Made by a program: the position numbers and the translations under genes. From assembly GCA_002371335.1 (NCBI GenBank), contig DFHP01000175.1:1-13786 (forward strand): DNA of 13,786 nucleotides, read 5' to 3'. This document shows positions 7,036 through 13,700 of the stretch, piece by piece (position 1 is the first letter of the stretch; each line of letters starts with the position of its first letter). This DNA is from Eubacterium sp. UBA3720 (lineage in GTDB: Bacteria; Bacillota; Clostridia; Lachnospirales; Lachnospiraceae). The notes under the pieces were generated by a model. The model was not told the origin of the DNA and ran no database searches. It was given only the letters and a program-made list of their open reading frames with translations.

Positions 7036-8382
7036 ATGGCATTTGAGAGTTTGACTGATAAACTGCAGAACGTTTTCAAAAATCTTCGGAGCAAGGGAAA
7101 GCTTACTGAGGATGATGTAAAAGTCGCGCTTCGGGAAGTAAAGATGGCTTTGCTGGAGGCGGATGTTAATTTCCGCGTCGTCAGGACCTTTGTGAAGACG
7201 GTTCAGGAGCAGGCTATCGGCCAGGATGTCATGAATGGACTTAATCCGGGACAGATGGTCATCAAGATCGTTCACGATGAGATGGTGAAGCTGATGGGAA
7301 GCGAGACCACGGAGCTTCCTTTGAAATCGCCGGCTGAGATCACGGTCATTATGATGGTGGGACTTCAGGGTGCCGGAAAGACGACGACAGCGGCAAAGAT
7401 CGCCGGACAGCTGAAAGCAAAGGGAAGAAATCCTCTGCTCGTGGCGTGTGACATATACAGACCGGCAGCGATCAAACAGCTGCAGATAAACGGTGAAAAA
7501 CAGGGTGTTGAAGTATTTACACTCGGTGAGAAGCATGATCCGGTGGATATTGCGAAAGCAGCCCTTGAACATGCGAAAAAGAACAGCAGGAATGTAGTTA
7601 TACTCGATACAGCGGGACGTCTTCAGATCGATCAGAGCATGATGGATGAGCTGATCAATATAAAGAATTCCGTGCAGGTAGACTGTTCGCTTCTGACAGT
7701 CGATGCAATGACAGGTCAGGAAGCGGTAAACGTTGCCGCTGCTTTCAATGAGAAGGTGGGCATCGACGGCGTCGTACTGACGAAGCTCGATGGAGACACC
7801 AGAGGCGGCGCGGCTCTTTCGATCAGAGCGATATGCGGAAAACCGATCATGTACTGCGGAATGGGCGAGAAGCTTTCGGATCTGGAACAGTTTTATCCGG
7901 ACAGAATGGCGAACCGTATACTGGGAATGGGCGATGTGCTGACGCTGATCGAAAAGGCACAGCAGAGTATCGATGAGCAGGCCGCCAGAGATCTCGAAGC
8001 AAAGATGAAGAAAGCAAGTTTTGACTTCGATGATTATCTCACAAGCATGGAACAGATGAGGAACATGGGAGGTATTTCCAGTGTCCTCGGAATGCTTCCG
8101 GGAATCGGCAGCAAGACTAAAGAGCTTGAGGACGCCATTGACGAGAAGGATCTGGCAAGAAAAGAGGCGATCATACATTCCATGACTCCCAGGGAGAGGG
8201 CAAATCCCGATCTCCTGAATGTTTCCAGAAAACAGAGGATCGCTAAAGGATCAGGAGTAGATATCGCAGAAGTAAACAGGTTCATCAAGCAGTTCAATCA
8301 GACCAGAAAGATGATGAAATCGCTTCCCGGTGTGATGAAAGGGAAGAAGGGCAAAATGGGAGGTTTCAGATTACCGTTCTAA
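7036..8382 (+). CDS. ffh: Signal recognition particle protein Ffh (SRP54)
   Basis: GTPase that binds SRP RNA and the signal sequences of nascent membrane and secreted proteins, then docks with FtsY at the membrane. The 448 residues show the N domain (1-95), then the G domain with P loop GLQGAGKTT (109-117), DTAGR (191-195) and TKLDG (249-253). The Met-rich M domain starts near 325 with MEQMRNMGG. It carries the RNA-binding helix-turn-helix with MTPRERANPDLL and SRKQRIAKGSG, the SRP RNA contact signature. The basic, Gly-rich tail ends in GGFRLPF. GGAGG at the end of ylxM serves the ATG. Full length, no oddities. Confidence 0.97.
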   Translation: MAFESLTDKLQNVFKNLRSKGKLTEDDVKVALREVKMALLEADVNFRVVRTFVKTVQEQAIGQDVMNGLNPGQMVIKIVHDEMVKLMGSETTELPLKSPAEITVIMMVGLQGAGKTTTAAKIAGQLKAKGRNPLLVACDIYRPAAIKQLQINGEKQGVEVFTLGEKHDPVDIAKAALEHAKKNSRNVVILDTAGRLQIDQSMMDELINIKNSVQVDCSLLTVDAMTGQEAVNVAAAFNEKVGIDGVVLTKLDGDTRGGAALSIRAICGKPIMYCGMGEKLSDLEQFYPDRMANRILGMGDVLTLIEKAQQSIDEQAARDLEAKMKKASFDFDDYLTSMEQMRNMGGISSVLGMLPGIGSKTKELEDAIDEKDLARKEAIIHSMTPRERANPDLLNVSRKQRIAKGSGVDIAEVNRFIKQFNQTRKMMKSLPGVMKGKKGKMGGFRLPF

Positions 8383-8437
8383 AGAAAGATAACGGTATCT
8401 GTTCTCATATATATAAGGAAACATGACGATCGTTTCC
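8372..8437 (+). promoter_or_regulatory. Two hairpins between ffh and rpsP
   Basis: TACCGTT (8372-8378) pairs perfectly with AACGGTA (8391-8397), with the ffh stop codon in or next to the loop. GGAAAC (8417-8422) pairs with GTTTCC (8432-8437). The first is followed by only a few T residues, so it is at best a leaky terminator. The second lies in the rpsP leader. No clear promoter was found in the gap, so rpsP probably shares the ffh transcript, perhaps with RNA processing here. Confidence 0.3.
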
Positions 8438-8486
8438 AGCAAACGAAAAAATACAACTATTTATTAATTCATTGGAGGAAAGAAAA

Positions 8487-8732
8487 ATGGCAGTTAAAAT
8501 TCGTCTGAAAAGAATGGGTAAAAAGAGAAATCCTTACTACAGGATCGTTGTAGCAAACGCTACTTCTCCTCGTGACGGCAGATTTATCGAGGAGATCGGT
8601 TCCTACGATCCTAATCAGAACCCAAGTACATTCAGCGTAAACGAAGAGGCAGCTAAAAAATGGCTTAACAACGGCGCACAGCCGACAGAAATCGTACAGA
8701 AAATCTTTAACCTCGCGGGCATTACAAAATAA
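8487..8732 (+). CDS. rpsP: 30S ribosomal protein S16
   Basis: An 81-residue small-subunit protein that binds 16S rRNA early in 30S assembly. The start is the ATG of MAVKIRLKRMG, the universal S16 N terminus, preceded by TGGAGGAA. A longer reading that starts at TTG 8472 would run through the ribosome binding site and is an artefact. The conserved YYRIVVA and RDGRFIEEIGSYDP blocks are present. It heads the rpsP-khpA-rimM-trmD series, which is the standard order. Confidence 0.97.
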   Translation: MAVKIRLKRMGKKRNPYYRIVVANATSPRDGRFIEEIGSYDPNQNPSTFSVNEEAAKKWLNNGAQPTEIVQKIFNLAGITK

Positions 8733-8753
8733 TAAACCGGGGAGGTATATCTT

Positions 8754-8984
8754 ATGAAAGAGCTTGTAGAAGTAATGGCAAAAGCTCTTGTAGAGAATCC
8801 GGATGAAGTTGTTGTCACAGAGTCCGTTCAGGGCGACATGATCAAGGTAGAGCTTCATGTGGCACAGTCTGATATGGGCAAAGTTATCGGAAGACGTGGA
8901 CGAATTGCAAAGGCTATCCGTTCCGTAGTCATGGCAGCTTCCTCACGGAGCGACAAGAAAGTGATTGTCGACATCGTTGAGTGA
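8754..8984 (+). CDS. khpA: KH-domain RNA-binding protein KhpA (YlqC)
   Basis: A 76-residue protein made of one KH domain, with the GxxG loop in VIGRRGR (about 44-50). Members of the family pair with KhpB/EloR and bind many RNAs; in pneumococci they affect cell division and elongation. GGGGAGG lies 8 bases before the ATG and the gene starts 21 bases after rpsP, the usual position. Length and sequence are typical. Confidence 0.95.
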   Translation: MKELVEVMAKALVENPDEVVVTESVQGDMIKVELHVAQSDMGKVIGRRGRIAKAIRSVVMAASSRSDKKVIVDIVE

Positions 8985-9021
8985 TTTAGACTAACAGGCC
9001 GTTAACATTTAGATGAGTTTA

Positions 9022-9064
9022 AAAAGACGTTCGGCATTTGTGAAAATGCCTGACGTCTTTTGTC
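9022..9064 (+). terminator. Long hairpin between khpA and rimM, attenuator or leaky terminator
   Basis: AAAAGACGT (9022-9030) pairs with ACGTCTTTT (9053-9061), and GGCATTT (9033-9039) with AAATGCC (9044-9050), across a 2x2 internal loop. The tip is GTGA, a GNRA-type tetraloop. The T run is part of the lower stem and continues only as TTTTGTCTTG. It lies within what is normally one operon and ends about 20 bases before the rimM start, so partial termination or processing that sets the S16/KhpA to RimM/TrmD ratio is likely. Confidence 0.55.
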
Positions 9065-9084
9065 TTGTATGGAAAAGGAGTCTT

Positions 9085-9600
9085 ATGCAGGAATATTTCA
9101 GGGTGGGAGTGATCACATCCCCGCATGGAGTGCGGGGTGAAGTAAAGGTCTTTCCGACGACAGACGATGCATCACGTTTCAAAAAGCTGAAAGAGGTGCT
9201 CGTTGAACAGCGCGGAATCCGGAAGGAAATGAAAGTACAGCACGTGAAATTCTTCAAAAACATGGTTATTCTGAAGCTGGAGGGTATCGAGTCGATGAAT
9301 GACGCTGAATTTTATCGTAAGTGCGATCTTATGGTAGACAGAAAGAACGCAATCCCTTTGGAGGAAGGAGAGTACTATATCGGTGATCTGATAGGGATGA
9401 ATGTCATTACGGATGAAGGCAGAAAGCTGGGGATCCTGACAGATGTGATGCAGACGGGAGCTAATGACGTTTACGTGGTGAACAGTCCTGAATTTGGAGA
9501 GGTACTGATCCCTGTGATCGATGACTGCGTGCTGGATATCAGCCTTGAAAAGAATGAAGTGCTGGTACATCTGCTGCAGGGGCTTATCGATGAAGAATAA
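9085..9600 (+). CDS. rimM: Ribosome maturation factor RimM
   Basis: A 171-residue factor that binds S19 and helps mature the 30S head domain. The N-terminal RimM domain has the family opening (YFRVGVITSPHGVRGEVKV). The C-terminal PRC-barrel domain begins near EGEYYIGDLIGM and ends with LIPVIDDCVL and VHLLQGL, all typical. The start chosen is the ATG at 9085, 4 bases after AAGGAG. A longer reading from 9013 would pass through the upstream hairpin and add 24 residues that do not look like RimM. The next gene, trmD, is its usual neighbour. Confidence 0.94.
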   Translation: MQEYFRVGVITSPHGVRGEVKVFPTTDDASRFKKLKEVLVEQRGIRKEMKVQHVKFFKNMVILKLEGIESMNDAEFYRKCDLMVDRKNAIPLEEGEYYIGDLIGMNVITDEGRKLGILTDVMQTGANDVYVVNSPEFGEVLIPVIDDCVLDISLEKNEVLVHLLQGLIDEE

Positions 9601-9607
9601 ATGGCAG

Positions 9608-9635
9608 GCCGGGATACCGGAGAATTATCACCGGC
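9608..9635 (+). promoter_or_regulatory. Hairpin between rimM and trmD
   Basis: GCCGG-GATA (9608-9616) pairs with TATC-A-CCGGC (9626-9635) with one bulged A and a 9-base loop. No T tract follows. It sits in the 66-base gap before trmD and could affect mRNA stability or trmD translation. Confidence 0.35.
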
Positions 9636-9666
9636 GGCAGTATAATTAAATGGGGCGGATGATGAT

Positions 9667-10902
9667 ATGAAATTTCATGTATTAACACTGTTTCCGGAAA
9701 TGATCAGAAATATTACGGAGACAAGCATTGTGGGAAGGGCCGTAAAGAGTAATCTCATTGATGTGAATACAGTTAACATGAGGGACTTTTCTGTAAACAG
9801 GCATATGCGGGTGGATGATTATCCTTACGGAGGCGGAGCGGGGATGGTCATTGAGGCTGAGCCTGTATACAGGGCGATCATGTCGGTAAAACAGCATACG
9901 GATACCAGAGTCATATATATGACGCCGCAGGCTGAAGTGTTGAACCAGACAAAGGTCGAAGAACTTGCGCTGGAAGACGAAATTATCATTTTGTGCGGGC
10001 ATTATGAGGGCATTGACGAAAGAGTCCTTCAGGAATGCGTGACAGATTATATTTCCATCGGCGATTATGTGCTTACCGGAGGCGAACTGGGAGCGGCTGT
10101 TCTGATCGACGCAGTGTCACGTTTTGTCCCTGGAGTCCTCAGCAATGACGAGTCGTCTCAGTTTGAATCTCATCAGGATAATCTTTTGGAATATCCGCAT
10201 TATACGCGTCCCGAGAAATGGCACGGGCACAGTGTGCCGGGTGTTTTGCTCTCGGGAGATCACAGGAAGATAGAGGAGTGGCGTCTGGAAAAATCAAAAG
10301 AAAGAACGCTGGAGAGAAGACCTGATCTGTTGAAGAAGAACTTTGCAGTCCATTCATTGTGGTACGGATCCGAAGGATTTAGAGAAGCAGCCGGAGAGCT
10401 CACCTCAAAGCTTTCCAGGTATGGAGAGCTGTACGATTATAATCGCAGGAAGCTTCAGAAGACAATTAAGTATTTCGGGGAGAAAGACCTGATACTGATC
10501 TTTCTGAACCGGGAAACAGACACAGGGGAAAGCCGCGGGGAAATGAGCCCTAAAGATGAGAAGGCCCGGTCAGCGGAAAAAACTTCGGGAGAGCTATGCG
10601 GTGAGAAACCGCAGACAGGAAAACACAGTGAGGAAGAAAATGCGAAACAAAATGAAGCCGAAGCCTCTATGAAAGAACGGTTCAGAAATCTGAGGGGAAA
10701 AAATACGCACTGTATCTTTATATACGGCGGACAAGAGCAGAAACAGGAGCTTGAAGCAGAAGCTGAGGTTTTTTCAAGGTTCCTTATGAAAAAAGGATTC
10801 AGAAAACCTGAAGAGTTTATGTTTCACATGGATATGAATGAAAAAGAAAAAAACATGTGCGCTCTTAAGATACGTTCACTGGCTGACAATGAAAAATTTT
10901 AG
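9667..10902 (+). CDS. trmD: tRNA (guanine37-N1)-methyltransferase TrmD with a long C-terminal extension
   Basis: Methylates G37 next to the anticodon using S-adenosylmethionine, which prevents frameshifting. The first ~224 residues are a complete SPOUT-class TrmD: MKFHVLTLFPEM, YGGGAGMV (54-61), the knot region GHYEGIDERV (111-120), SIGDYVLTGGELGA (130-143) and LLEYPHYTRP (173-182). The usual protein ends near 230-250 residues, but this frame stays open to residue 411. The extra part has a helical piece (about 230-270), a strand-like LILIFLN (275-281) and a Glu/Lys-rich linker with low complexity (about 284-345). A second folded-looking piece (CIFIYGG at 349-355, then a helix) follows. I do not recognise a domain in it. 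No stop or frameshift is seen at the normal end. Start supported by the conserved N terminus. Confidence 0.93.
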   Translation: MKFHVLTLFPEMIRNITETSIVGRAVKSNLIDVNTVNMRDFSVNRHMRVDDYPYGGGAGMVIEAEPVYRAIMSVKQHTDTRVIYMTPQAEVLNQTKVEELALEDEIIILCGHYEGIDERVLQECVTDYISIGDYVLTGGELGAAVLIDAVSRFVPGVLSNDESSQFESHQDNLLEYPHYTRPEKWHGHSVPGVLLSGDHRKIEEWRLEKSKERTLERRPDLLKKNFAVHSLWYGSEGFREAAGELTSKLSRYGELYDYNRRKLQKTIKYFGEKDLILIFLNRETDTGESRGEMSPKDEKARSAEKTSGELCGEKPQTGKHSEEENAKQNEAEASMKERFRNLRGKNTHCIFIYGGQEQKQELEAEAEVFSRFLMKKGFRKPEEFMFHMDMNEKEKNMCALKIRSLADNEKF

Positions 10903-10925
10903 AATTCCAAAATTATTAATATCTA

Positions 10926-10954
10926 TTTACTTTTCCGGAAAAATGATTTAGCAT
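10926..10954 (+). promoter_or_regulatory. Weak candidate promoter of pfp
   Basis: TTTACT (10926-10931), 17 bases, TAGCAT (10949-10954) in an AT-rich gap. Each hexamer matches consensus at four of six positions. A 12-base perfect palindrome TTTTCCGGAAAA (10931-10942) covers the end of the -35 box and most of the spacer, which would be a natural place for a regulator. A separate promoter is expected for this metabolic gene, but this particular call is uncertain. Confidence 0.3.
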
Positions 10955-11006
10955 AATTATATATGTGTTGACAAAAACATACAGGATTTATAAAGGAGTA
11001 GCAATT

Positions 11007-12674
11007 ATGAAACTTTCACCACTTCAGAAAGCAAGATATGAGTATACGCCCAAGCTTCCGGGAATGCTCAGAAACGGTGTAGCCGAGATCTGTGTTAAAG
11101 AGGGAGAGCCTACACAGAGTGTGGCAGATCAGGAGCAGATCAAAGCTCTTTTCCCGAACACATACGGAAAGAGAGAGATCAAGTTCGAGAGAGGAAAAAA
11201 TACCTCTGTACCTAAGATCCATAAAGTAGGCGTTATCCTTTCCGGCGGACAGGCTCCCGGCGGCCATAATGTTGTCTGCGGTCTTTATGATGCTCTGAAG
11301 GCTGCAAACAAAGAAAACGTTCTTTATGGTTTCAAACAGGGCCCGAGCGGACTTCTGGAGGATGACTATATTATTCTTGAAGATGATTATATTGACGCAT
11401 ACAGGAACACCGGCGGATTTGATATTATCGGTTCAGGAAGGACAAAACTTGAGACTCCTGAGCAGTTTGCCGTAGCAGCAGAGGTGTGTAAAAAACATGG
11501 AATCACAGCAATCGTTATCATCGGCGGTGATGATTCCAATACGAACGCATGTACACTTGCGGAATACATGGCAGCAAATAATACGGGAGTTCAGGTAATC
11601 GGATGTCCCAAGACAATTGACGGAGATCTTAAGAACGAGGATATTGAGGTTTCATTTGGTTTCGATACAGCTACCAAGACATATTCCGAGCTTATCGGAA
11701 ACATTGAGAGAGACTGCAACTCATCCAAGAAATACTGGCACTTTATTAAAGTTATGGGTCGTTCCGCCTCCCATGTAGCTCTTGAGTGTGCTCTTGAGAC
11801 ACAGCCGAATATCTGTCTTATCGGAGAGGAAGTAGCAGCTAAGAAGATGTCTCTTTCCGAGATCGCTGATCAGATCGCTGATTCAGTTGAGAAGAGAGCA
11901 GCTAACGGTAATAACTTTGGCGTAGCTATTATTCCTGAGGGTATTGTAGAGTTTGTTCCGGAATTCTCTAAACTGATCGCCGAGATCAACGAGCTTCTTG
12001 CAGGAGAGAAGACAGCAGAGTTTAATGCGCTTCCTGACTGGAAAGCTAAATACGCATTTATCGAGGCAGGCCTGACGAAAGAGTCCATGGCTGTATTCGA
12101 GATTCTTCCGCAGGGAATCCAGCAGCAGCTTTTCCTTGAGAGAGATCCTCACGGTAATGTTCAGGTATCTCTTATCGAGTCAGAAAAACTGTTTGCCGAG
12201 ATGGTCGGAGAAAAGATGAAAGCCAGAAAAGCGGCAGGTACATATGTAGGCAAATATGCTACACAGCATCACTTCTTCGGATATGAAGGACGCTGCGCGT
12301 TCCCGTCCAACTTTGATTCCGACTATTGTTATTCTCTCGGCTACAATGCATTTATGCTGATCTCCTATGGCTACAACGGATATCTTTCCAAGGTTTCCAA
12401 CCTTTCCGCACCTGCAGAGGAGTGGGTAGCAGGAGGAATGCCGATCACAAAGATGATGAACATTGAGAGAAGAAACGGAAAAGACAAACCGGTTATCAGA
12501 AAAGCTCTTACAGAGCTTGACGGTGCTCCGTTCAAATACTTTGAGGCAAACAGAGATAAATGGGCTGTTGAGACATGCTTCACATTCCCGGGTGCTATTC
12601 AGTATTACGGACCGGCTGAGGTATGTGATCGTCCTACGATCACACTTGCTCTGGAGCAGGGAAAAGAAATCTGA
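11007..12674 (+). CDS. pfp: Pyrophosphate-fructose 6-phosphate 1-phosphotransferase (PPi-dependent phosphofructokinase)
   Basis: Interconverts fructose 6-phosphate and fructose 1,6-bisphosphate with pyrophosphate in place of ATP; the reaction is reversible and saves ATP in glycolysis. At 555 residues it belongs to the long PPi-type group. GGQAPGGHN (80-88) is the phosphate-binding loop. GGDDSNTNA (173-181) has Asp where ATP enzymes have Gly (GGDGS), and PKTIDGDL (201-208) has the Lys typical of PPi enzymes; these two residues are known to decide PPi use. MGRSASHVALE (250-260) binds substrate. The start is the ATG 8 bases after AAAGGAG; an upstream GTG reading from 10965 runs through that site. 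The gene lies between trmD and rplS, which are normally adjacent. Codon choice looks biased towards a narrow set, as in the ribosomal protein genes here, consistent with high expression. Confidence 0.93.
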   Translation: MKLSPLQKARYEYTPKLPGMLRNGVAEICVKEGEPTQSVADQEQIKALFPNTYGKREIKFERGKNTSVPKIHKVGVILSGGQAPGGHNVVCGLYDALKAANKENVLYGFKQGPSGLLEDDYIILEDDYIDAYRNTGGFDIIGSGRTKLETPEQFAVAAEVCKKHGITAIVIIGGDDSNTNACTLAEYMAANNTGVQVIGCPKTIDGDLKNEDIEVSFGFDTATKTYSELIGNIERDCNSSKKYWHFIKVMGRSASHVALECALETQPNICLIGEEVAAKKMSLSEIADQIADSVEKRAANGNNFGVAIIPEGIVEFVPEFSKLIAEINELLAGEKTAEFNALPDWKAKYAFIEAGLTKESMAVFEILPQGIQQQLFLERDPHGNVQVSLIESEKLFAEMVGEKMKARKAAGTYVGKYATQHHFFGYEGRCAFPSNFDSDYCYSLGYNAFMLISYGYNGYLSKVSNLSAPAEEWVAGGMPITKMMNIERRNGKDKPVIRKALTELDGAPFKYFEANRDKWAVETCFTFPGAIQYYGPAEVCDRPTITLALEQGKEI

Positions 12675-12691
12675 TATTTCGGAAATGTCAG
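12671..12691 (+). promoter_or_regulatory. Hairpin at the pfp stop codon
   Basis: CTGATATTT (12671-12679) pairs with AAATGTCAG (12683-12691), nine pairs with one G-T, loop of three bases. It includes the TGA stop. No T run follows directly, so it may protect the 3' end of the mRNA rather than terminate. Confidence 0.35.
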
Positions 12692-12717
12692 ATAAGCCGT
12701 GCTTTTGTCCTTTCTCA

Positions 12718-12738
12718 GGGAAATTACGTTAATTTCCT
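12718..12738. repeat. Hairpin resembling the first hairpin of the right-end repeat
   Basis: GGAAATT (12719-12725) pairs perfectly with AATTTCC (12731-12737), loop ACGTT. With its flanks it reads TTTCTCAG.GAAATT...AATTTCCTGT, close to the start of the first array copy at 13376-13404. It may be a remnant of that element or an independent hairpin. Confidence 0.35.
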
Positions 12739-12761
12739 GTTTAATAATATGATCGAACTTT

Positions 12762-12792
12762 TAAGGGGCTGCGAAAAAGCAGCTCCTTATTT
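12762..12792 (+). terminator. Terminator behind pfp
   Basis: AAGGGGCTGC (12763-12772) pairs with GCAGCTCCTT (12779-12788), ten pairs with one G-T, loop GAAAAA, followed by ATTT. The T tract is interrupted, but stem strength and position fit an intrinsic terminator for pfp. The remaining 310-base gap to rplS holds a possible trace of the structured repeat (12795-12850) and the rplS promoter and leader. Confidence 0.6.
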
Positions 12793-12862
12793 GGCTATAC
12801 GCCGCAAAGAAGCAGTACAAAGTATATATGCCGATCCTGCACATATCCGGATTATAAAGTGC

Positions 12863-12891
12863 TTGCTTTTTGAGAAGATATACTGTATTAT
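12863..12891 (+). promoter_or_regulatory. Promoter of rplS
   Basis: TTGCTT (12863-12868), exactly 17 bases, TATTAT (12886-12891). Transcription would start near 12897 and give a leader of about 88 bases. It explains how rplS is expressed although it is cut off from trmD by pfp and its terminator. Confidence 0.6.
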
Positions 12892-12895
12892 TTTA

Positions 12896-12950
12896 GATGC
12901 TGTGGCAAGAAAGATGGTCCGCTGTCACGTTTATCGGTGATATGAACATC
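12896..12950 (+). promoter_or_regulatory. Possible L19 autoregulatory leader of rplS
   Basis: The leader can fold with an outer stem GATG (12896-12899) / CATC (12947-12950) and an inner stem GTGGC (12902-12906) / GTCAC (12924-12928). The second arm could alternatively pair with GGTGA (12936-12940). L19 leaders that let the protein control its own mRNA are known in Firmicutes; whether this one matches that model could not be tested here. Confidence 0.4.
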
Positions 12951-12984
12951 CACAAATATCATCAATATAAGGAGAGATAGAATA

Positions 12985-13332
12985 ATGAACGAAATCATTA
13001 AAAAAATCGAAGCTGAGCAGCTTAAAAGCGAAGTTACCAAATTTAACGTTGGCGATACTATCAGAGTACACAACAGGATCAAAGAGGGAAACCGTGAGCG
13101 TGTACAGGTTTTTGAAGGTATCGTAATAAAGAAACAGGGTGGAAGCAACCGTGAAACATTCACAGTTCGTAAAACATCTAACGGAATCGGCGTTGAAAAA
13201 ACATGGCCGCTTCATTCTCCTAACGTAGTTGATATCGATGTGGTTCGTCGTGGTAAAGTAAGACGTGCTAAACTCTTCTACCTGAGAGACCGTGTAGGTA
13301 AAGCTGCTAAAGTTAAAGAGAAAATGAGATAA
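12985..13332 (+). CDS. rplS: 50S ribosomal protein L19
   Basis: A 115-residue large-subunit protein at the 30S-50S interface. The family signatures are plain: FNVGDTIRVHNRIKEG, ERVQVFEGIVI, the TVRKTSNGIGVEKTWPLHSP block and VRRGKVRRAKLFYLRD. AAGGAGAG lies about 8 bases before the ATG. Length is typical. It is a single-gene unit here, with its own promoter and strong terminator. Confidence 0.97.
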   Translation: MNEIIKKIEAEQLKSEVTKFNVGDTIRVHNRIKEGNRERVQVFEGIVIKKQGGSNRETFTVRKTSNGIGVEKTWPLHSPNVVDIDVVRRGKVRRAKLFYLRDRVGKAAKVKEKMR

Positions 13333-13344
13333 TTGATGAGCGTG

Positions 13345-13378
13345 AAAAGACCCTGTATTCAGGGTCTTTTCTTTGTTT
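13345..13378 (+). terminator. Intrinsic terminator of rplS
   Basis: AAAAGACCCTG (13345-13355) pairs perfectly with CAGGGTCTTTT (13360-13370), loop TATT, then CTTTGTTT. It is an 11 bp stem with a T-rich tail and is the strongest terminator in the window. The first repeat unit begins at or inside its T-rich tail. Confidence 0.9.
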
Positions 13379-13534
13379 CTCAGTAAATTTCGTCAATTTC
13401 CTGTGAAACGAAACCCTCCGGGGGATGCACACGCCGCACAGAGGAAGGCAGCTGAGCTGCCGTGCGGCGGCGCGCAAAGTCCGGTTCGCTCTCCTCAGGA
13501 TAGAGGGGCTGGGAAGCTGAAGTTCGCTTGCGGA
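13371..13534 (+). repeat. Structured tandem repeat, copy 1 (164 bases)
   Basis: First unit of the array, with room for three hairpins. H1: GTTTC-T-CAG (13375-13383) with CTG-T-GAAAC (13401-13409), one mismatch, around a 17-base loop that itself pairs AAATT/AATTT. H2: CGCCGCAC (13432-13439) with GTGCGGCG (13462-13469), a 7-base bulge AGAGGAA on the 5' side, and a tip GGCAGC-TGA-GCTGCC. H3: CAAAGTCCG (13475-13483) with CGGACTTTG (13531-13539), the last bases belonging to the next unit. From 13411 on, it differs from copy 2 by about five substitutions. No convincing protein is encoded: the reading frames on both strands are simply open through GC-rich repeats. Confidence 0.9.
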
Positions 13535-13700
13535 CTTTGTTCTGCCATAGTAAATTGCTTCGATTTCCTATGGCAGAAACCCTCCGGGGGATGCACACGC
13601 CGCACAGAGGAAGGCAGCTGAGCTGCCGTGCGGCGGCGCGCAAAGTCCGGTTCGCTCACATCAGGCTAGAGGGGCTGGGAAGCTGGAGTTCGCTCGCGGA
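13535..13700 (+). repeat. Structured tandem repeat, copy 2 (166 bases)
   Basis: Second unit. H1 has quite different arms from copy 1 yet pairs perfectly: TCTGCCATAG (13541-13550) with CTATGGCAGA (13568-13577), around a loop of the same 17-base size that pairs AAATTG/CGATTT. H2 is identical to copy 1. H3 keeps the CAAAGTCCG/CGGACTTTG arms, with most of the differences in its interior. Confidence 0.9.

Noticed and set aside
7027..8178. A 383-codon reading frame on the - strand opposite ffh.
   Set aside because: It is the complement of a strongly conserved gene, has no recognisable protein features and no matching ribosome binding site; it is a shadow frame.
8472..8486. A TTG start for rpsP adding five residues.
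   Set aside because: The added codons are the ribosome binding site itself; the universal S16 N terminus begins at the ATG at 8487.
9013..9084. An upstream start for rimM adding 24 residues.
   Set aside because: The added stretch encodes the long hairpin and does not resemble RimM; AAGGAG is placed correctly for the ATG at 9085.
10968..10994. TTGACA followed by TATAAA just before pfp as a promoter.
   Set aside because: The spacer is only 15 bases, and a start near 11001 would cut off the ribosome binding site at 10992-10998.
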